Positions 21,380-29,926 of a stretch of 64,000 nucleotides of DNA are shown piece after piece (positions within the stretch are counted from its first letter, which is position 1; every line of letters starts with the position of its first letter). This DNA is from Chromobacterium sinusclupearum. Its GTDB lineage: Bacteria > Pseudomonadota > Gammaproteobacteria > Burkholderiales > Chromobacteriaceae. The notes beneath the pieces were generated by a model. The model ran no database searches, had not been told where the DNA came from, and saw only the letters and a program-made list of their open reading frames with translations. The stretch is from NCBI RefSeq assembly GCF_002902845.1, contig NZ_PPTF01000006.1, positions 1 to 64,000 of the forward strand. Reading direction: 5' to 3'. A program made the position numbers and the translations under genes.

Positions 21380-22256
21380 TGGTTTCGACGTTGTAGCGCA
21401 TCAGCTGCAGATAACTGGCAGCCGGACCCTTGGGGCCAGACAGCGCGTCGGCGTATAGTTTGCCGCCGATCTGCACCTTGGCTTCGGTGGACAGCTGCTT
21501 CAGCAGGCGCGCGTCGGTCATGTTCTCCATGAACACCGCCTTGACGTGCTCATTGCGCACTTGGCGCGTCAGTTGCGCCACGCCCTTGGCCGAGGCTTCG
21601 GATTCGGTGCTGACGCCCTGAATCGCCAGCACCTGCAGCTGGTAATGTTCGCCCAGGTAGCCAAAAGCGTCATGCGACGTCAACATCTTGCGCTTGGCCG
21701 CCGGCACGCTGGCGAACTGCTGCTTGGCCCAGTCGTCCAGCGCCTGCACCTTGGCCGCGTATTCGCTGGCGCGGCGCTGGTATTCTGCCTTGCCGGCAGG
21801 GTCGGCCTGGATCAGGCCGGCGCTGATGTTGCGGATATAGGTCTGCACCCGCGACGGATCATGCCAGGCATGCGGATCGACGTCGCCATGATCATGGTCG
21901 TGATCGCCTTCGGCATGCTCCTCTTCCGGCGCCTGGCGGGTCTTGATGCCCTTGGACGCCACCACGGTCACGCCGCGGAAATTGGCAGCCTTGTCCAGCC
22001 GAGACATCCAGCCTTCCAGGCCCAGGCCGTTCACCACCAGCACTTTGGCGGCGGACACTTTCTTGATATCGGCCGGAGACGGCTGAAACACGTGTGCGTC
22101 CTGATCCGGACCGACCAAGGACACCACTTCCACGCGGTCGCCGCCGATTTCGCGGGTCATATCGGCGATGATGCTGAAACTGGCCACCACCGGCAGCTTG
22201 GCCAGCGCCAATGCCGGCATGCCCAGCAGCAATAATGCGGCTAGAGTCTTCTTCAT
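21360..22256 (-). CDS. znuA: Zinc ABC transporter substrate-binding protein
   Basis: This 298-residue periplasmic metal-binding protein of the cluster A-I family starts with a signal peptide (MKKTLAALLLLGMPALALA). Metal-ligand histidines are in DAHVFQPSPAD and WHDPSRV. A charged His/Asp/Glu-rich loop (HAEGDHDHDHGDVDPHAWH) is the marker of zinc-specific members. It captures zinc for ZnuBC. It is the last gene of the zur-GTPase-znuCBA operon, 17 bases after znuB. Confidence 0.92.
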   Translation of the reverse strand: MKKTLAALLLLGMPALALAKLPVVASFSIIADMTREIGGDRVEVVSLVGPDQDAHVFQPSPADIKKVSAAKVLVVNGLGLEGWMSRLDKAANFRGVTVVASKGIKTRQAPEEEHAEGDHDHDHGDVDPHAWHDPSRVQTYIRNISAGLIQADPAGKAEYQRRASEYAAKVQALDDWAKQQFASVPAAKRKMLTSHDAFGYLGEHYQLQVLAIQGVSTESEASAKGVAQLTRQVRNEHVKAVFMENMTDARLLKQLSTEAKVQIGGKLYADALSGPKGPAASYLQLMRYNVETIMKSFR

Positions 22257-22273
22257 GAGGCTTCTCCTTCGGT

Positions 22274-23149
22274 TCAAGATTCGAGATGGCGCGCGCGGAT
22301 GTAGCGCGGCAGCGCTCCGCCCACGGGCGCAAACAGCAAGGACAACAGATAGACCATGCCGGCCAGCAGGATGATGGCCGGGCCGGACGGCAGTTCAAAG
22401 TGATAGGACAGCAACAAGCCGCCCAGGCCGCTGGCGAAGGCGATGCCCACCGACAAGGCCAGCATGGCCTCGATGCGCTCGGTCCACAGCCGCGAGGTGA
22501 TGGCCGGCAGCATCATCAAGCCCACCGCCATCAGCGTGCCCAGCGACTGGAAGCCCGCCACCAGATTCAGCACTACCAGCATCAGGAACAGCAGATGCCA
22601 CCAGGCGCCGCGTGCGCCCACCGCGCGCAGGTAAACCGGGTCCAGGCTTTCCAGCAGCAGGGGCCGATAGATGATGGCCAGCGTCAGCAATGTCACCGTG
22701 GCCACGCCGGACACCAGATACAGCGCCGCGTTATCCACCGCCAGCACCGAGCCGAACAGGATGTGCATCAGGTCGACATTGCTGCCGCCTTTCGACACCA
22801 GCAATACGCCCAGCGACAGCGACAACAGATAGAAGGCCGCAAAGCTGGCATCCTCCTTGATGCTGGTGAAGCGGGTGGCCAGGCCGGCAAGGAGCGCCAC
22901 CAGCACGCCGGCGAAGAAACCGCCCAGGCTCATCGCCGGCAGGCTGAGGCCGGCGAACATGAAGCCGATGGCGGCGCCGGGCAGCACCGCGTGGCTCATC
23001 GCGTCGCCCATCAGGCTCATCCGGCGCATCACCAGGAACAGGCCGATGGGGCCGGAACCCAGCGCCAGCGCCAGGCAACCGGCCAGGGCGCGGCGCATGA
23101 AGGCGAACTCGACAAACGGCGAAACCAGAAGATCGTACAAATGTTGCAT
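22274..23149 (-). CDS. znuB: Zinc ABC transporter permease
   Basis: This 291-residue ABC-3 family membrane protein has about eight helices. Typical segments are LFLVMRRMSLMGDAMSHAVLPG near the N terminus (the coupling helix contacting ZnuC) and LGTLMAVGLMMLPAITSRLW towards the end. Its ATG shares one base with the znuC stop (TGATG), so translation is coupled. It forms the channel of the zinc importer with ZnuC and ZnuA. Confidence 0.93.
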   Translation of the reverse strand: MQHLYDLLVSPFVEFAFMRRALAGCLALALGSGPIGLFLVMRRMSLMGDAMSHAVLPGAAIGFMFAGLSLPAMSLGGFFAGVLVALLAGLATRFTSIKEDASFAAFYLLSLSLGVLLVSKGGSNVDLMHILFGSVLAVDNAALYLVSGVATVTLLTLAIIYRPLLLESLDPVYLRAVGARGAWWHLLFLMLVVLNLVAGFQSLGTLMAVGLMMLPAITSRLWTERIEAMLALSVGIAFASGLGGLLLSYHFELPSGPAIILLAGMVYLLSLLFAPVGGALPRYIRARHLES

Positions 23150-23892
23150 CAGGCGCTCACTCCATCCAGGCCGCAAACCGGCGCCTGGGCCTGCCAGTGG
23201 GCGGCGGTTTCCACCGCGCGCCGCAGATTGTCTTCGCTCAATGCCGAGGCGCTGTCACCCCAGGCGATCACTTCGCGCGCCATCAGCAAGGTGTGCGGAA
23301 AATGCGTCCTCACCTGCAGGGCGTCGTGCAACACCGCGATGATGGTGCGCTGTTCGGCGCGCCAGCGCGCGATCAGCTGCAACAGGTCCTCGGTGGTCTT
23401 GGCATCCACCGCGTTGAAGGGCTCGTCCAGCAAAATCAAGCGCGCGTCCTGCACCAGAATGCGGGCGAACAGCACGCGCTGGAACTGGCCGCTGGACAGC
23501 GCGGCGATCGGGCGCAGCGCGAAATCGGCCAGCCCCACCTGCTCCAGCGCGTCGATGGCGCGGGCATGGCCGTCGCGCCCCACCCGTCCGAACGGGCCGC
23601 TCTTGTGCCACAGTCCGGTGCCGACCAGCTCCAGCACGCTCACCGGCATGCTGCGGTCTATTTCGGCCTGCTGCGGCAGATAGGCGATGTCGGCGCGGTG
23701 GTAGCCGTTCAGGTCCACATTGCCGGAATCGGGCGTCAGCGCGCCTATCATCGCCTTCAACAGCGTGCTTTTGCCGGCGCCGTTCGGCCCGCAAATCGCG
23801 GTGGCTTCGCCTTCGGCGAAGCGGCCGCTGATGTGGTGCACCGCCGGGTGGCGCTGGTAGGATACCGTCAGGTTGTTCAACACTATGCTCAT
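23149..23892 (-). CDS. znuC: Zinc ABC transporter ATP-binding protein
   Basis: This 247-residue ABC ATPase has Walker A GPNGAGKST, a Q-loop at YLPQQAEID, the signature LSSGQFQRVLFAR, Walker B LILLDEPFNAVD and a switch His in AVLHDALQ. The start at 23892 (MSIVLNN) overlaps the stop of the small His-rich gene. It powers zinc uptake through ZnuB. Confidence 0.93.
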   Translation of the reverse strand: MSIVLNNLTVSYQRHPAVHHISGRFAEGEATAICGPNGAGKSTLLKAMIGALTPDSGNVDLNGYHRADIAYLPQQAEIDRSMPVSVLELVGTGLWHKSGPFGRVGRDGHARAIDALEQVGLADFALRPIAALSSGQFQRVLFARILVQDARLILLDEPFNAVDAKTTEDLLQLIARWRAEQRTIIAVLHDALQVRTHFPHTLLMAREVIAWGDSASALSEDNLRRAVETAAHWQAQAPVCGLDGVSA

Positions 23893-24074
23893 GCCAACTC
23901 CTGCACAGCCCACCACACCAGGAGCCACAGCCCGGCCAAGGGCAGCAGCGTCAGCAGCACGCGCTGGCCGGCCGACATCGACAGCAGGCTCAGCGGCGGG
24001 CGCAGATTGGACGCCGTGAGGTGCTGATGGCCGCCATGCGCATGATCATGGCCGTGAGAATGCGTTTGACTCAT
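23889..24074 (-). CDS. Small His-rich membrane protein in the zinc operon
   Basis: This is a 61-residue protein. Its first 20 residues carry seven histidines (THSHGHDHAHGGHQH), and its C-terminal half is one transmembrane helix (VLLTLLPLAGLWLLVWW). It overlaps both neighbours by ATGA junctions (GTPase stop/own start; own stop/znuC start), so it is clearly translated as part of the operon. A metal-buffering or transporter-accessory role is inferred from composition and position; I know no named family for it. Confidence 0.75.
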   Translation of the reverse strand: MSQTHSHGHDHAHGGHQHLTASNLRPPLSLLSMSAGQRVLLTLLPLAGLWLLVWWAVQELA

Positions 24075-24988
24075 TCCAGACACTCCTTCAGCCAGGCTTC
24101 CACCTGCTCGGCCTCAAACGCCGGCGCGATCAGCTCGAAGCGGCTGTCGCGCCGCCACGAAACCTGCGCGGCGCCCCACTGGCCGGCCGCCCAGTTCAGC
24201 CACACCCAGCTGTCCAGCACGCGGAACACGCCCTTGGCGCGCACCAGGCCGGGAATGCGCTTGGGCAGATCGTCAAACAGCCGCGTCAGCCGCTCGCCGT
24301 CGAAGTTCAGCTCGGGATCGAAGGTCCAGCCGGCCGACTGCCAGGCGCTGGTATTGTCCGGCAGCACCGCCGGGCGGTAGCGCGGCTTGGCGGCGAGCTC
24401 GGCGTCCAGCCAGGCCACGTCCAGTTGGCCGTCGCGCACTTCGCCGACCAGGGACTTGGGCGGAAACAGCGCGGCAGCCTGCTGGCGGAAGGCCTCCATG
24501 GTCGGAATGTCGGCGGTGTCTATCTTGTTGGCCACCAGCACATCGGCGATGGAAATCTGGTCGCGGTACAGCGGCTGGCGATGGTAATCGGGCTGGATGA
24601 ACTGGCGCGGATCCACCAGGGTCAGCACGGCGGCCACTTCCAGCGCCTCGCCCAAGGGCTTGGCGCGCAATTCGTCGATGACGCCGGCGGCATGGGCCAG
24701 GCCGCTGGCCTCGATCAGCAGGCGGTCCGGCTTTTCGCGGCGCAACAGCGTGGCCACGGTGGCGGTCATTTGCGGGCCGGCCACGCAACACAGGCAGCCG
24801 CCGGCGATTTCGGCCACCGCCAGCTCGTCATTCAGCAGCGCGGCGCCGTCGATGCCGACTTCGCCGAACTCGTTGACGATGACCGCCCACTTTTCATGGG
24901 CGGGCCGGTTGGCGATCAGGTGGCGCAGCGCGGTGGTCTTGCCAACGCCGAGAAAGCCGGTGAACAGATTAACTTTGGTTTTTTTCAT
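24071..24988 (-). CDS. COG0523 (CobW/ZNG1-like) GTPase, zinc-regulated metallochaperone
   Basis: This 305-residue G3E GTPase has Walker A GFLGVGKTT, the metal-binding GGCLCC motif (CxCC), and the G4 motif NKID. A C-terminal CobW_C domain ends the protein. The start is the ATG at 24988, just upstream of the P-loop. Being second in a zur-znu operon argues for a zinc-starvation metallochaperone like ZagA/YciC/ZNG1 rather than a cobalamin function. The client protein is not evident here. Confidence 0.9.
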   Translation of the reverse strand: MKKTKVNLFTGFLGVGKTTALRHLIANRPAHEKWAVIVNEFGEVGIDGAALLNDELAVAEIAGGCLCCVAGPQMTATVATLLRREKPDRLLIEASGLAHAAGVIDELRAKPLGEALEVAAVLTLVDPRQFIQPDYHRQPLYRDQISIADVLVANKIDTADIPTMEAFRQQAAALFPPKSLVGEVRDGQLDVAWLDAELAAKPRYRPAVLPDNTSAWQSAGWTFDPELNFDGERLTRLFDDLPKRIPGLVRAKGVFRVLDSWVWLNWAAGQWGAAQVSWRRDSRFELIAPAFEAEQVEAWLKECLE

Positions 24989-25004
24989 GGAATTCTTGCG
25001 CAGT

Positions 25005-25439
25005 TCAAGCGGTACAGGACTGGCAACGGCCAGCCAGCACCAGATTTTGCGGGCTAAGCGTGAAACCGGCCGCCTGGGCCATGTCGCGCAGGCCAGCCAG
25101 CCCGCCGGCGGCGTCGACTTCATTGACGCGGCCGCATTGCTCGCACACCAGGATCAGGCTTTCGTGCTGGCAGTCGAAGTGCTCGCACACGATGAAGCCG
25201 TTCAACGCGTCCACCTTGTGCAACAGGCCGTGCTCCACCAGAAAGTCCAGCGCGCGGTAGACGGTGGGCGGCGCGGCGGAGCCGCGCTGCTGCTGCAAGT
25301 CGGCCAGCACTTGGTAGGCCTTGACCACGCCACGGTGGTTCAGCACCAGTTCCAGCACCTGGCGGCGCAAATCTGTGAGCTTGCTGCCGCGCGCGGCGCA
25401 ATGGCGCTCGGCGGCGGCAAGATAGTGGGATCGGTCCAT
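25005..25439 (-). CDS. zur: Zinc uptake regulator (Fur family)
   Basis: This 144-residue Fur-family repressor has an N-terminal winged helix (TDLRRQVLELVL...PPTVYRALDFLVEHGL). The structural zinc cysteines are in LVCEQCGR and GRCQSC, and the regulatory metal ligands lie in CEHFDCQHE. The genes that follow are all zinc-uptake genes, which fixes the metal as zinc. It is the first gene of the operon, and a Zur-type palindrome lies 31 bases upstream, indicating autoregulation. Confidence 0.9.
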   Translation of the reverse strand: MDRSHYLAAAERHCAARGSKLTDLRRQVLELVLNHRGVVKAYQVLADLQQQRGSAAPPTVYRALDFLVEHGLLHKVDALNGFIVCEHFDCQHESLILVCEQCGRVNEVDAAGGLAGLRDMAQAAGFTLSPQNLVLAGRCQSCTA

Positions 25440-25469
25440 GCGCGGGGTCGCTTCAGTCGAAAACCAGAC

Positions 25470-25488
25470 AATGTTACTTTATAACATC
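25470..25488. promoter_or_regulatory. Zur box upstream of the zur-znu operon
   Basis: AATGTTACTTTATAACATC is a near-perfect palindrome close to the known Zur consensus (AATGTTATANTATAACATT). It sits between zur and the divergent cytochrome c' gene, 31 bases from the zur start, and could affect both directions. Confidence 0.75.
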
Positions 25489-25584
25489 CACCACGCCAAC
25501 CCTTTACACTTTGCGAGTTTTGGATGCCGCGGCGCTGTGATACGCTGGCACGTTCCATTTCCATGCCTTAGTCAGGGGATTTCG

Positions 25585-26013
25585 ATGAAAAAGATGTTGG
25601 TGGCCTCACTGGCGCTGCTCATGGCCAGCCAGGCCTTCGCCGCGGATCCGATCAGCCAGCGCAAGGATGTCTTCAAGCAATACAAGCCGGTCGTCGGCGC
25701 GATGGGCAAGATGGTGAAGGGCGACACGCCCTACAACAAGGATGAATTCGCCAAGCTGGCCACCCAGCTGGAACAATTGTCGCAACAGCCTTGGCAATAC
25801 TTCCCGGCCGGCAGCGACGCCGGCAAGACCGACGCCAAGACGGAGATCTGGAGCAAGCCGGCCGACTGGCAGAAAGCCATCGACAACCACAAGGCCGCCA
25901 CCGCCAAGCTGAAACAAGTGGCGCTGGCCGGCGATCTGGCCGCGATCAAGACCCAGTTCGGCGCCACCCAGCAGACCTGCAAAGCCTGTCACAAGGACTT
26001 CCGCAAGGATTGA
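25585..26013 (+). CDS. Cytochrome c' (first copy)
   Basis: This 142-residue periplasmic class II cytochrome c begins with a signal peptide (MKKMLVASLALLMASQAFAA). A four-helix bundle follows, with the heme site CKACH near the C terminus, as expected for class II. The ATG at 25585 follows AGGGGAT. Such proteins bind NO or act in stress tolerance; a specific role is not shown by context. A related copy lies 66 bases downstream. Confidence 0.88.
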   Translation: MKKMLVASLALLMASQAFAADPISQRKDVFKQYKPVVGAMGKMVKGDTPYNKDEFAKLATQLEQLSQQPWQYFPAGSDAGKTDAKTEIWSKPADWQKAIDNHKAATAKLKQVALAGDLAAIKTQFGATQQTCKACHKDFRKD

Positions 26014-26079
26014 TTCCACTCCTTGCATGCCCGGCGGCGCTCAGCGCCGCCATTGACTGCCCACTCCCACTCAGATGCC

Positions 26080-26523
26080 ATGAACAAGATACTGACCGCG
26101 CTGCTGCTGGCAGCCATCGCCATTCCCGCCGCCCACGCCGACGACACCCCGGCCGAAGTCCGCACCAAGGCGTTCAAGAAGATGCTGCTGCAATCCTTCG
26201 AACCCATGGGCATGGCGGTGCGGGAACGCGCGCCGTACAACCAGGCCCAGTTCGCGCAGCAAGCCGAAGCGCTGAAGACGCTGGCCGCCGAGCCGTTCAA
26301 GCACTTCCCGGCCGGCAGCATCACCGGCAAGAGCCGCGCCAAGCCGGAAATCTGGAGCCAGCCGGCCAAATTCCAGGCCGACAAGGACGCCTTCCTGAAG
26401 TCGGTGGACAACCTTGCCATCGTCGCCAAGAGCGGCGACCTGGCCGCGATCAAGAAGAGCTACGGCCAAGTGGCGCAAAGCTGCAAAACCTGTCACGACG
26501 CCTTCCGCGGACCGGAAAAGTAA
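26080..26523 (+). CDS. Cytochrome c' (second copy)
   Basis: This 147-residue protein has a signal peptide (MNKILTALLLAAIAIPAAHA) and a C-terminal CKTCH heme motif. It is a diverged tandem paralogue of the preceding gene, with shared features F.HFPAGS..GK..AKPEIW and the GDLAAIK..YG stretch. The ATG at 26080 puts the signal peptide at the N terminus. A terminator follows. The convergent cytochrome b561 gene beyond may be its electron partner, by inference. Confidence 0.88.
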   Translation: MNKILTALLLAAIAIPAAHADDTPAEVRTKAFKKMLLQSFEPMGMAVRERAPYNQAQFAQQAEALKTLAAEPFKHFPAGSITGKSRAKPEIWSQPAKFQADKDAFLKSVDNLAIVAKSGDLAAIKKSYGQVAQSCKTCHDAFRGPEK

Positions 26524-26542
26524 GCGAACGACTGCAAAAACC

Positions 26543-26565
26543 AAAGCCGGCATCTAGCCGGCTTT
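26543..26565 (+). terminator. Terminator after the cytochrome c' pair
   Basis: A perfect 9-bp stem (aaagccggc / gccggcttt) with a five-base loop follows the second cytochrome c' gene. It can also serve the convergent b561 gene. Confidence 0.7.
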
Positions 26566-26592
26566 CGATTCAGGCAAGCAGGAAGCGGCGGC

Positions 26593-27249
26593 TCAACGCA
26601 GCAACGCGAAATACAGCCCGCCCGCGGACAGCAACAGCGCCGCCAGCGCCAGCGCGCCGTGGGCGAAATGCAGCCGGGGCTGCTCGCCGGCGATCTTCTT
26701 GTAGCCAGTCAGCATCGGCCCCACCAGGTTCTGTTTCTTCACCAGGCGGTACAGCACGATGGCTGTCAGATGCAGCGCCACCAGCCCCAGCAAACCATTG
26801 AACAGCAGTTTATGCGCGCCGGTGGCTGACTCCGCCAGGCCGCTGTCGATATGCTTGGCCAGCGGGCCGTCGTACAGATAGCTGTCCACATCGGCGGCGA
26901 ACAAACCGGTCAGCACCTGCGTACCCAGCGCCAGCAACATCACCACGACCATCCAGCCGCCCAGCGGATTGTGCCCCGGCGCCTCGCGCTCCGGCAATTC
27001 GCCTTTCAGATAGCGAACAATGGTTCGCGGCCCATGCACAAAGCTGGAGAAACGGGCGGTCTGGCTGCCCACCACGCCCCAGATCAGCCGAAACACCAGC
27101 AGCGAGGCCAGCGCCACGCCGCAATAGATATGGTATTGCAGCCAATCCCCGCCTTGCTCGGCACATAACCACATGGCGCCAAACAGAACGACCAGCGCCC
27201 AGTGAAACAACCGGGTAGGCACGTCCCATACCTTGACTTGCTGCATCAT
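26593..27249 (-). CDS. Cytochrome b561-like membrane protein
   Basis: This 218-residue membrane protein has four predicted helices. Histidines suited to heme b are in PTRLFHWALV, LQYHIYCGVAL, HKLLFNGLLGLVALHL and HFAHGALAL. The KVWDVPTRLFHW start is typical of the family of b561 proteins found next to soluble cytochromes c. The start at 27249 (two adjacent ATGs) follows AGGGAATGTG. It is convergent with the cytochrome c' pair, so joint electron transfer is plausible but not shown. Confidence 0.85.
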   Translation of the reverse strand: MMQQVKVWDVPTRLFHWALVVLFGAMWLCAEQGGDWLQYHIYCGVALASLLVFRLIWGVVGSQTARFSSFVHGPRTIVRYLKGELPEREAPGHNPLGGWMVVVMLLALGTQVLTGLFAADVDSYLYDGPLAKHIDSGLAESATGAHKLLFNGLLGLVALHLTAIVLYRLVKKQNLVGPMLTGYKKIAGEQPRLHFAHGALALAALLLSAGGLYFALLR

Positions 27250-27478
27250 CACATTCCCTTTCCATACTTTATCTGCGCACATTCTGCCGCAATGAGGCGG
27301 ACGCTTGAAGCCGCGCGCGATTTTACCCATACAAAACGGACAATACCCCCGCCATTTTGCGGCAATTTCGGTTAAGATAAGCCTTCCCACTCCAGCCGGA
27401 TGCCGCAAGCGCCCGCTGGAGCAGTTTTTTTCCAGCGGCCGGCTGGCCGTTTACTTACCGTGTTGGAGACCCAGTCAA

Positions 27479-28753
27479 ATGACGCAAACCGCCCTTCTTC
27501 AGGATCTGGAGGCCCGTGGCCTCATCGCGCAAACCACCGATATGGCTGCGCTGCAAGAACTGCTGAACAAGGAATCGGTTACGCTTTATTGCGGCTTCGA
27601 TCCAACGGCAGACAGCCTGCACATCGGCAGCCTGGTACCCATCCTGATGCTGAAGCGCTTCCAGCGCGCCGGCCACCGCCCAGTGGCGCTGGTGGGCGGC
27701 GCCACCGGCATGATAGGCGATCCGAGCTTCAAGGCCACCGAGCGCAAATTGAACACCCCGGATGTCATCGAAAGCTGGGTGGAGAAGATCCGCAAGCAGG
27801 TCGAACCCTTCCTCAGCTTCGAAGGCGACAATGCGGCGCTGATGGCCAACAATTACGACTGGTTCGGCAAAATGAACGCGCTGGAGTTCCTGCGCGACAT
27901 CGGCAAGCACTTCTCGGTCAACGCCATGATCAAGAAAGAAGCGGTGCAGCAACGCATCGCCCGCGAAGATCAGGGCATTTCCTACACCGAATTCTCCTAC
28001 AGCCTGCTGCAGGGTTACGACTTCGCCGAACTGAACCGGCGCCTGGGCTGCAAGCTGCAGATCGGCGGTTCCGACCAGTGGGGCAATATCACCGCCGGCA
28101 CCGATCTGACCCGCCGCCTGAACCAGACCCAGGTATTCGGCCTGACCATGCCGCTGGTGACCAAGGCCGACGGCACCAAGTTCGGCAAGACCGAATCCGG
28201 CACCATCTGGCTGGACGCCAAGAAGACCTCGCCTTACGCCTTCTACCAGTTCTGGCTGTCCACCGCCGACGCCGACGTGTACAAGTTCCTGCGTTACTTC
28301 TCCTTCCTGTCGGTGGACGAGATCGCCGCCATCGAAGAGGCCGACAAGACCCGCGAAGGCAAGCCGGAAGGCCAACGCATCCTGGCCGAACAAGTCACCG
28401 AGCTGGTGCACGGCAAGGCGGCGCTGGAAGCGGCGCAGCGCATCACCCACAGCCTGTTCAGCAACGACCTGTCCAGCCTGACCTCCGACGACTTCGCCCA
28501 ACTGGCGCAAGACGGCCTGCCGACCATCCAACTGGACAAAAGCGCCAACGGCCTGATCGACGCGCTGGCGGCAGGTGGCCTGGCCAAGTCCAAGAGCGAG
28601 GCGCGCACCTTCATCCAGAGCGGCGCGGTCAGCGTCAATGGCATCAAGGTAGACAGCCTGGAGCACGCCATCGGCGACAATGAACGCCTGTTCGGCCAGT
28701 ACTCGCTGCTCAAGCGCGGCAAGAAGCTGTACGCGCTGGTGGACTGGCAATAA
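27479..28753 (+). CDS. tyrS: Tyrosyl-tRNA synthetase
   Basis: This 424-residue class I synthetase has [19 protein letters not shown] (tyrosine pocket and HIGH-like HIGS) and [11 protein letters not shown]. The KMSKS-like loop [11 protein letters not shown] and a C-terminal S4 RNA-binding domain ([16 protein letters not shown]) complete it. The ATG at 27479 gives normal length; the open frame extends further upstream without support. It is followed by a strong terminator. Confidence 0.97.
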   Translation: MTQTALLQDLEARGLIAQTTDMAALQELLNKESVTLYCGFDPTADSLHIGSLVPILMLKRFQRAGHRPVALVGGATGMIGDPSFKATERKLNTPDVIESWVEKIRKQVEPFLSFEGDNAALMANNYDWFGKMNALEFLRDIGKHFSVNAMIKKEAVQQRIAREDQGISYTEFSYSLLQGYDFAELNRRLGCKLQIGGSDQWGNITAGTDLTRRLNQTQVFGLTMPLVTKADGTKFGKTESGTIWLDAKKTSPYAFYQFWLSTADADVYKFLRYFSFLSVDEIAAIEEADKTREGKPEGQRILAEQVTELVHGKAALEAAQRITHSLFSNDLSSLTSDDFAQLAQDGLPTIQLDKSANGLIDALAAGGLAKSKSEARTFIQSGAVSVNGIKVDSLEHAIGDNERLFGQYSLLKRGKKLYALVDWQ

Positions 28754-28779
28754 GCCCTTCCCTGCCTGCGAAAATGCGA

Positions 28780-28806
28780 AAGCCCGTCGTCGAGACGGGC
28801 TTTTTT
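28780..28806 (+). terminator. Intrinsic terminator after tyrS
   Basis: A 9-bp stem (aagcccgtc / gacgggctt) with a five-base loop is followed by a run of Ts. Confidence 0.85.
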
Positions 28807-28825
28807 GTGATGCCGCGGGCCGGAC

Positions 28826-29386
28826 TCAAGCCACGCTGAATGCCTCGCCAGTGGCGAAAAAGGCGCCGCCGGCGATGTAATGCACGCTGCGCCGGGAGGC
28901 GTCTGCGTCTTCAAAATGCCAATGGCCGGCGCGAAACACCGCGTCGTCGGCCTGCGCCGCCACCACCTCGCCGATGAACAAGTCGTAGCGCTGCTGATTA
29001 TGCGGCTCCGGCACCACCTTGCACTCCAGATAGGCGATGCAGCCCGCCACCCGCGGCGCCGCCACGCGTTGCGCTGGCAATGCCGCCAAACCGCTGGCGG
29101 CGAATTTATCATCATCGCGGCCGGTCTCGCTGCCGACCTGCACCACCTGCGCCGCCTGGGCGCGGCACGGAATATTGAGTATGAACTCGCCGCTCTGCTC
29201 GATCAGTTCACGGCTATAGGTGGACTTGTCTATCACCACCAGCACCTTGGGAGGATCGAAGTCCAGCGGCATGGCCCAAGCCGCCGCCATCACATTGCGC
29301 CGCCCGCCCGCCGCGCTGCTGACCAGCACGGTGGGGCCATGATTCAGCAGCCGGTAGGCCTTGGCCAATTCAACATCCGCCAGCAT
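28826..29386 (-). CDS. Flavin reductase family protein (FMN-binding split barrel)
   Basis: This 186-residue protein shows the family's N-terminal ..GPTVLVSSAAGGRRNVMAAAWAMPLDFDPPKVLVVI. The middle segment GEFILNIPCRAQAAQVVQVGSETGR and the dimer-forming LECKVVPEPHNQQRYDLFIGEV follow. It likely binds FMN and reduces it with NAD(P)H or acts as an oxidoreductase; the partner is unknown. It is convergent with tyrS. Confidence 0.85.
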   Translation of the reverse strand: MLADVELAKAYRLLNHGPTVLVSSAAGGRRNVMAAAWAMPLDFDPPKVLVVIDKSTYSRELIEQSGEFILNIPCRAQAAQVVQVGSETGRDDDKFAASGLAALPAQRVAAPRVAGCIAYLECKVVPEPHNQQRYDLFIGEVVAAQADDAVFRAGHWHFEDADASRRSVHYIAGGAFFATGEAFSVA

Positions 29387-29429
29387 CGTCGTCTCCGTTT
29401 GGGCAAAGAAACGATTCTAGCAGCAATGA

Positions 29430-29723
29430 TCAATGCGCAGCGGCCGAGCCAAGATGGCACATCCGGCTCTGCAAGCCATGGTCACGGGCCAGGATGTCCT
29501 CGAACAGCTTGCTGCGCGCCGCGATATGGTAATTGAAGCGCCAGTCGCGCATCAGATCCACGCCCAGCTCGAAATACTCGGGATCCAGCCGGCACAAACG
29601 GCGCAAATCAAACGGCCGCCCCAATTGCAACTCCACCGCCAACTCCGCCAATACAGCCACCTGCTCCGGGTCTACCTTCCGCTCGAGCAATTGTCTTATT
29701 CTTTTTGCCGCGTTCACTACCAT
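29430..29723 (-). CDS. Hypothetical protein
   Basis: This 97-residue protein is not recognised. It is Leu/Arg/Glu-rich and helical (MVVNAAKRIRQLLERKVDPEQ...), soluble, with no signal peptide or obvious motif apart from a Cys and scattered His residues near the end. The start MVVNAAK at 29723 avoids an odd hydrophobic AT-rich extension. RBS support is weak. Codon use resembles the neighbours, so it is probably a real gene. Confidence 0.5.
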   Translation of the reverse strand: MVVNAAKRIRQLLERKVDPEQVAVLAELAVELQLGRPFDLRRLCRLDPEYFELGVDLMRDWRFNYHIAARSKLFEDILARDHGLQSRMCHLGSAAAH

Positions 29724-29804
29724 TCCAAAAATAAAGATGACATAAAAAAGTAGCATGAAATAAATAATTCAGTAACTGACATTTAGTGATGTCGATATAA
29801 AAAA

Positions 29805-29829
29805 AGGCCCGGGCGGAACGCGCGGGCCT
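29805..29829 (-). terminator. Terminator after the DUF3443 gene
   Basis: A GC-rich hairpin (aggcccg / cgggcct with an inner gcg/cgc stem) is followed on the minus strand by seven Ts. Confidence 0.75.
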
Positions 29830-29926
29830 GTTTGCTATCATGCTCAAGCATCAAGACAGAGGAGATGTCATCGTGATGACACTGCAGTTATAGGCGACAG
29901 CTTGCTGCACTGCAAGATGATCGATA

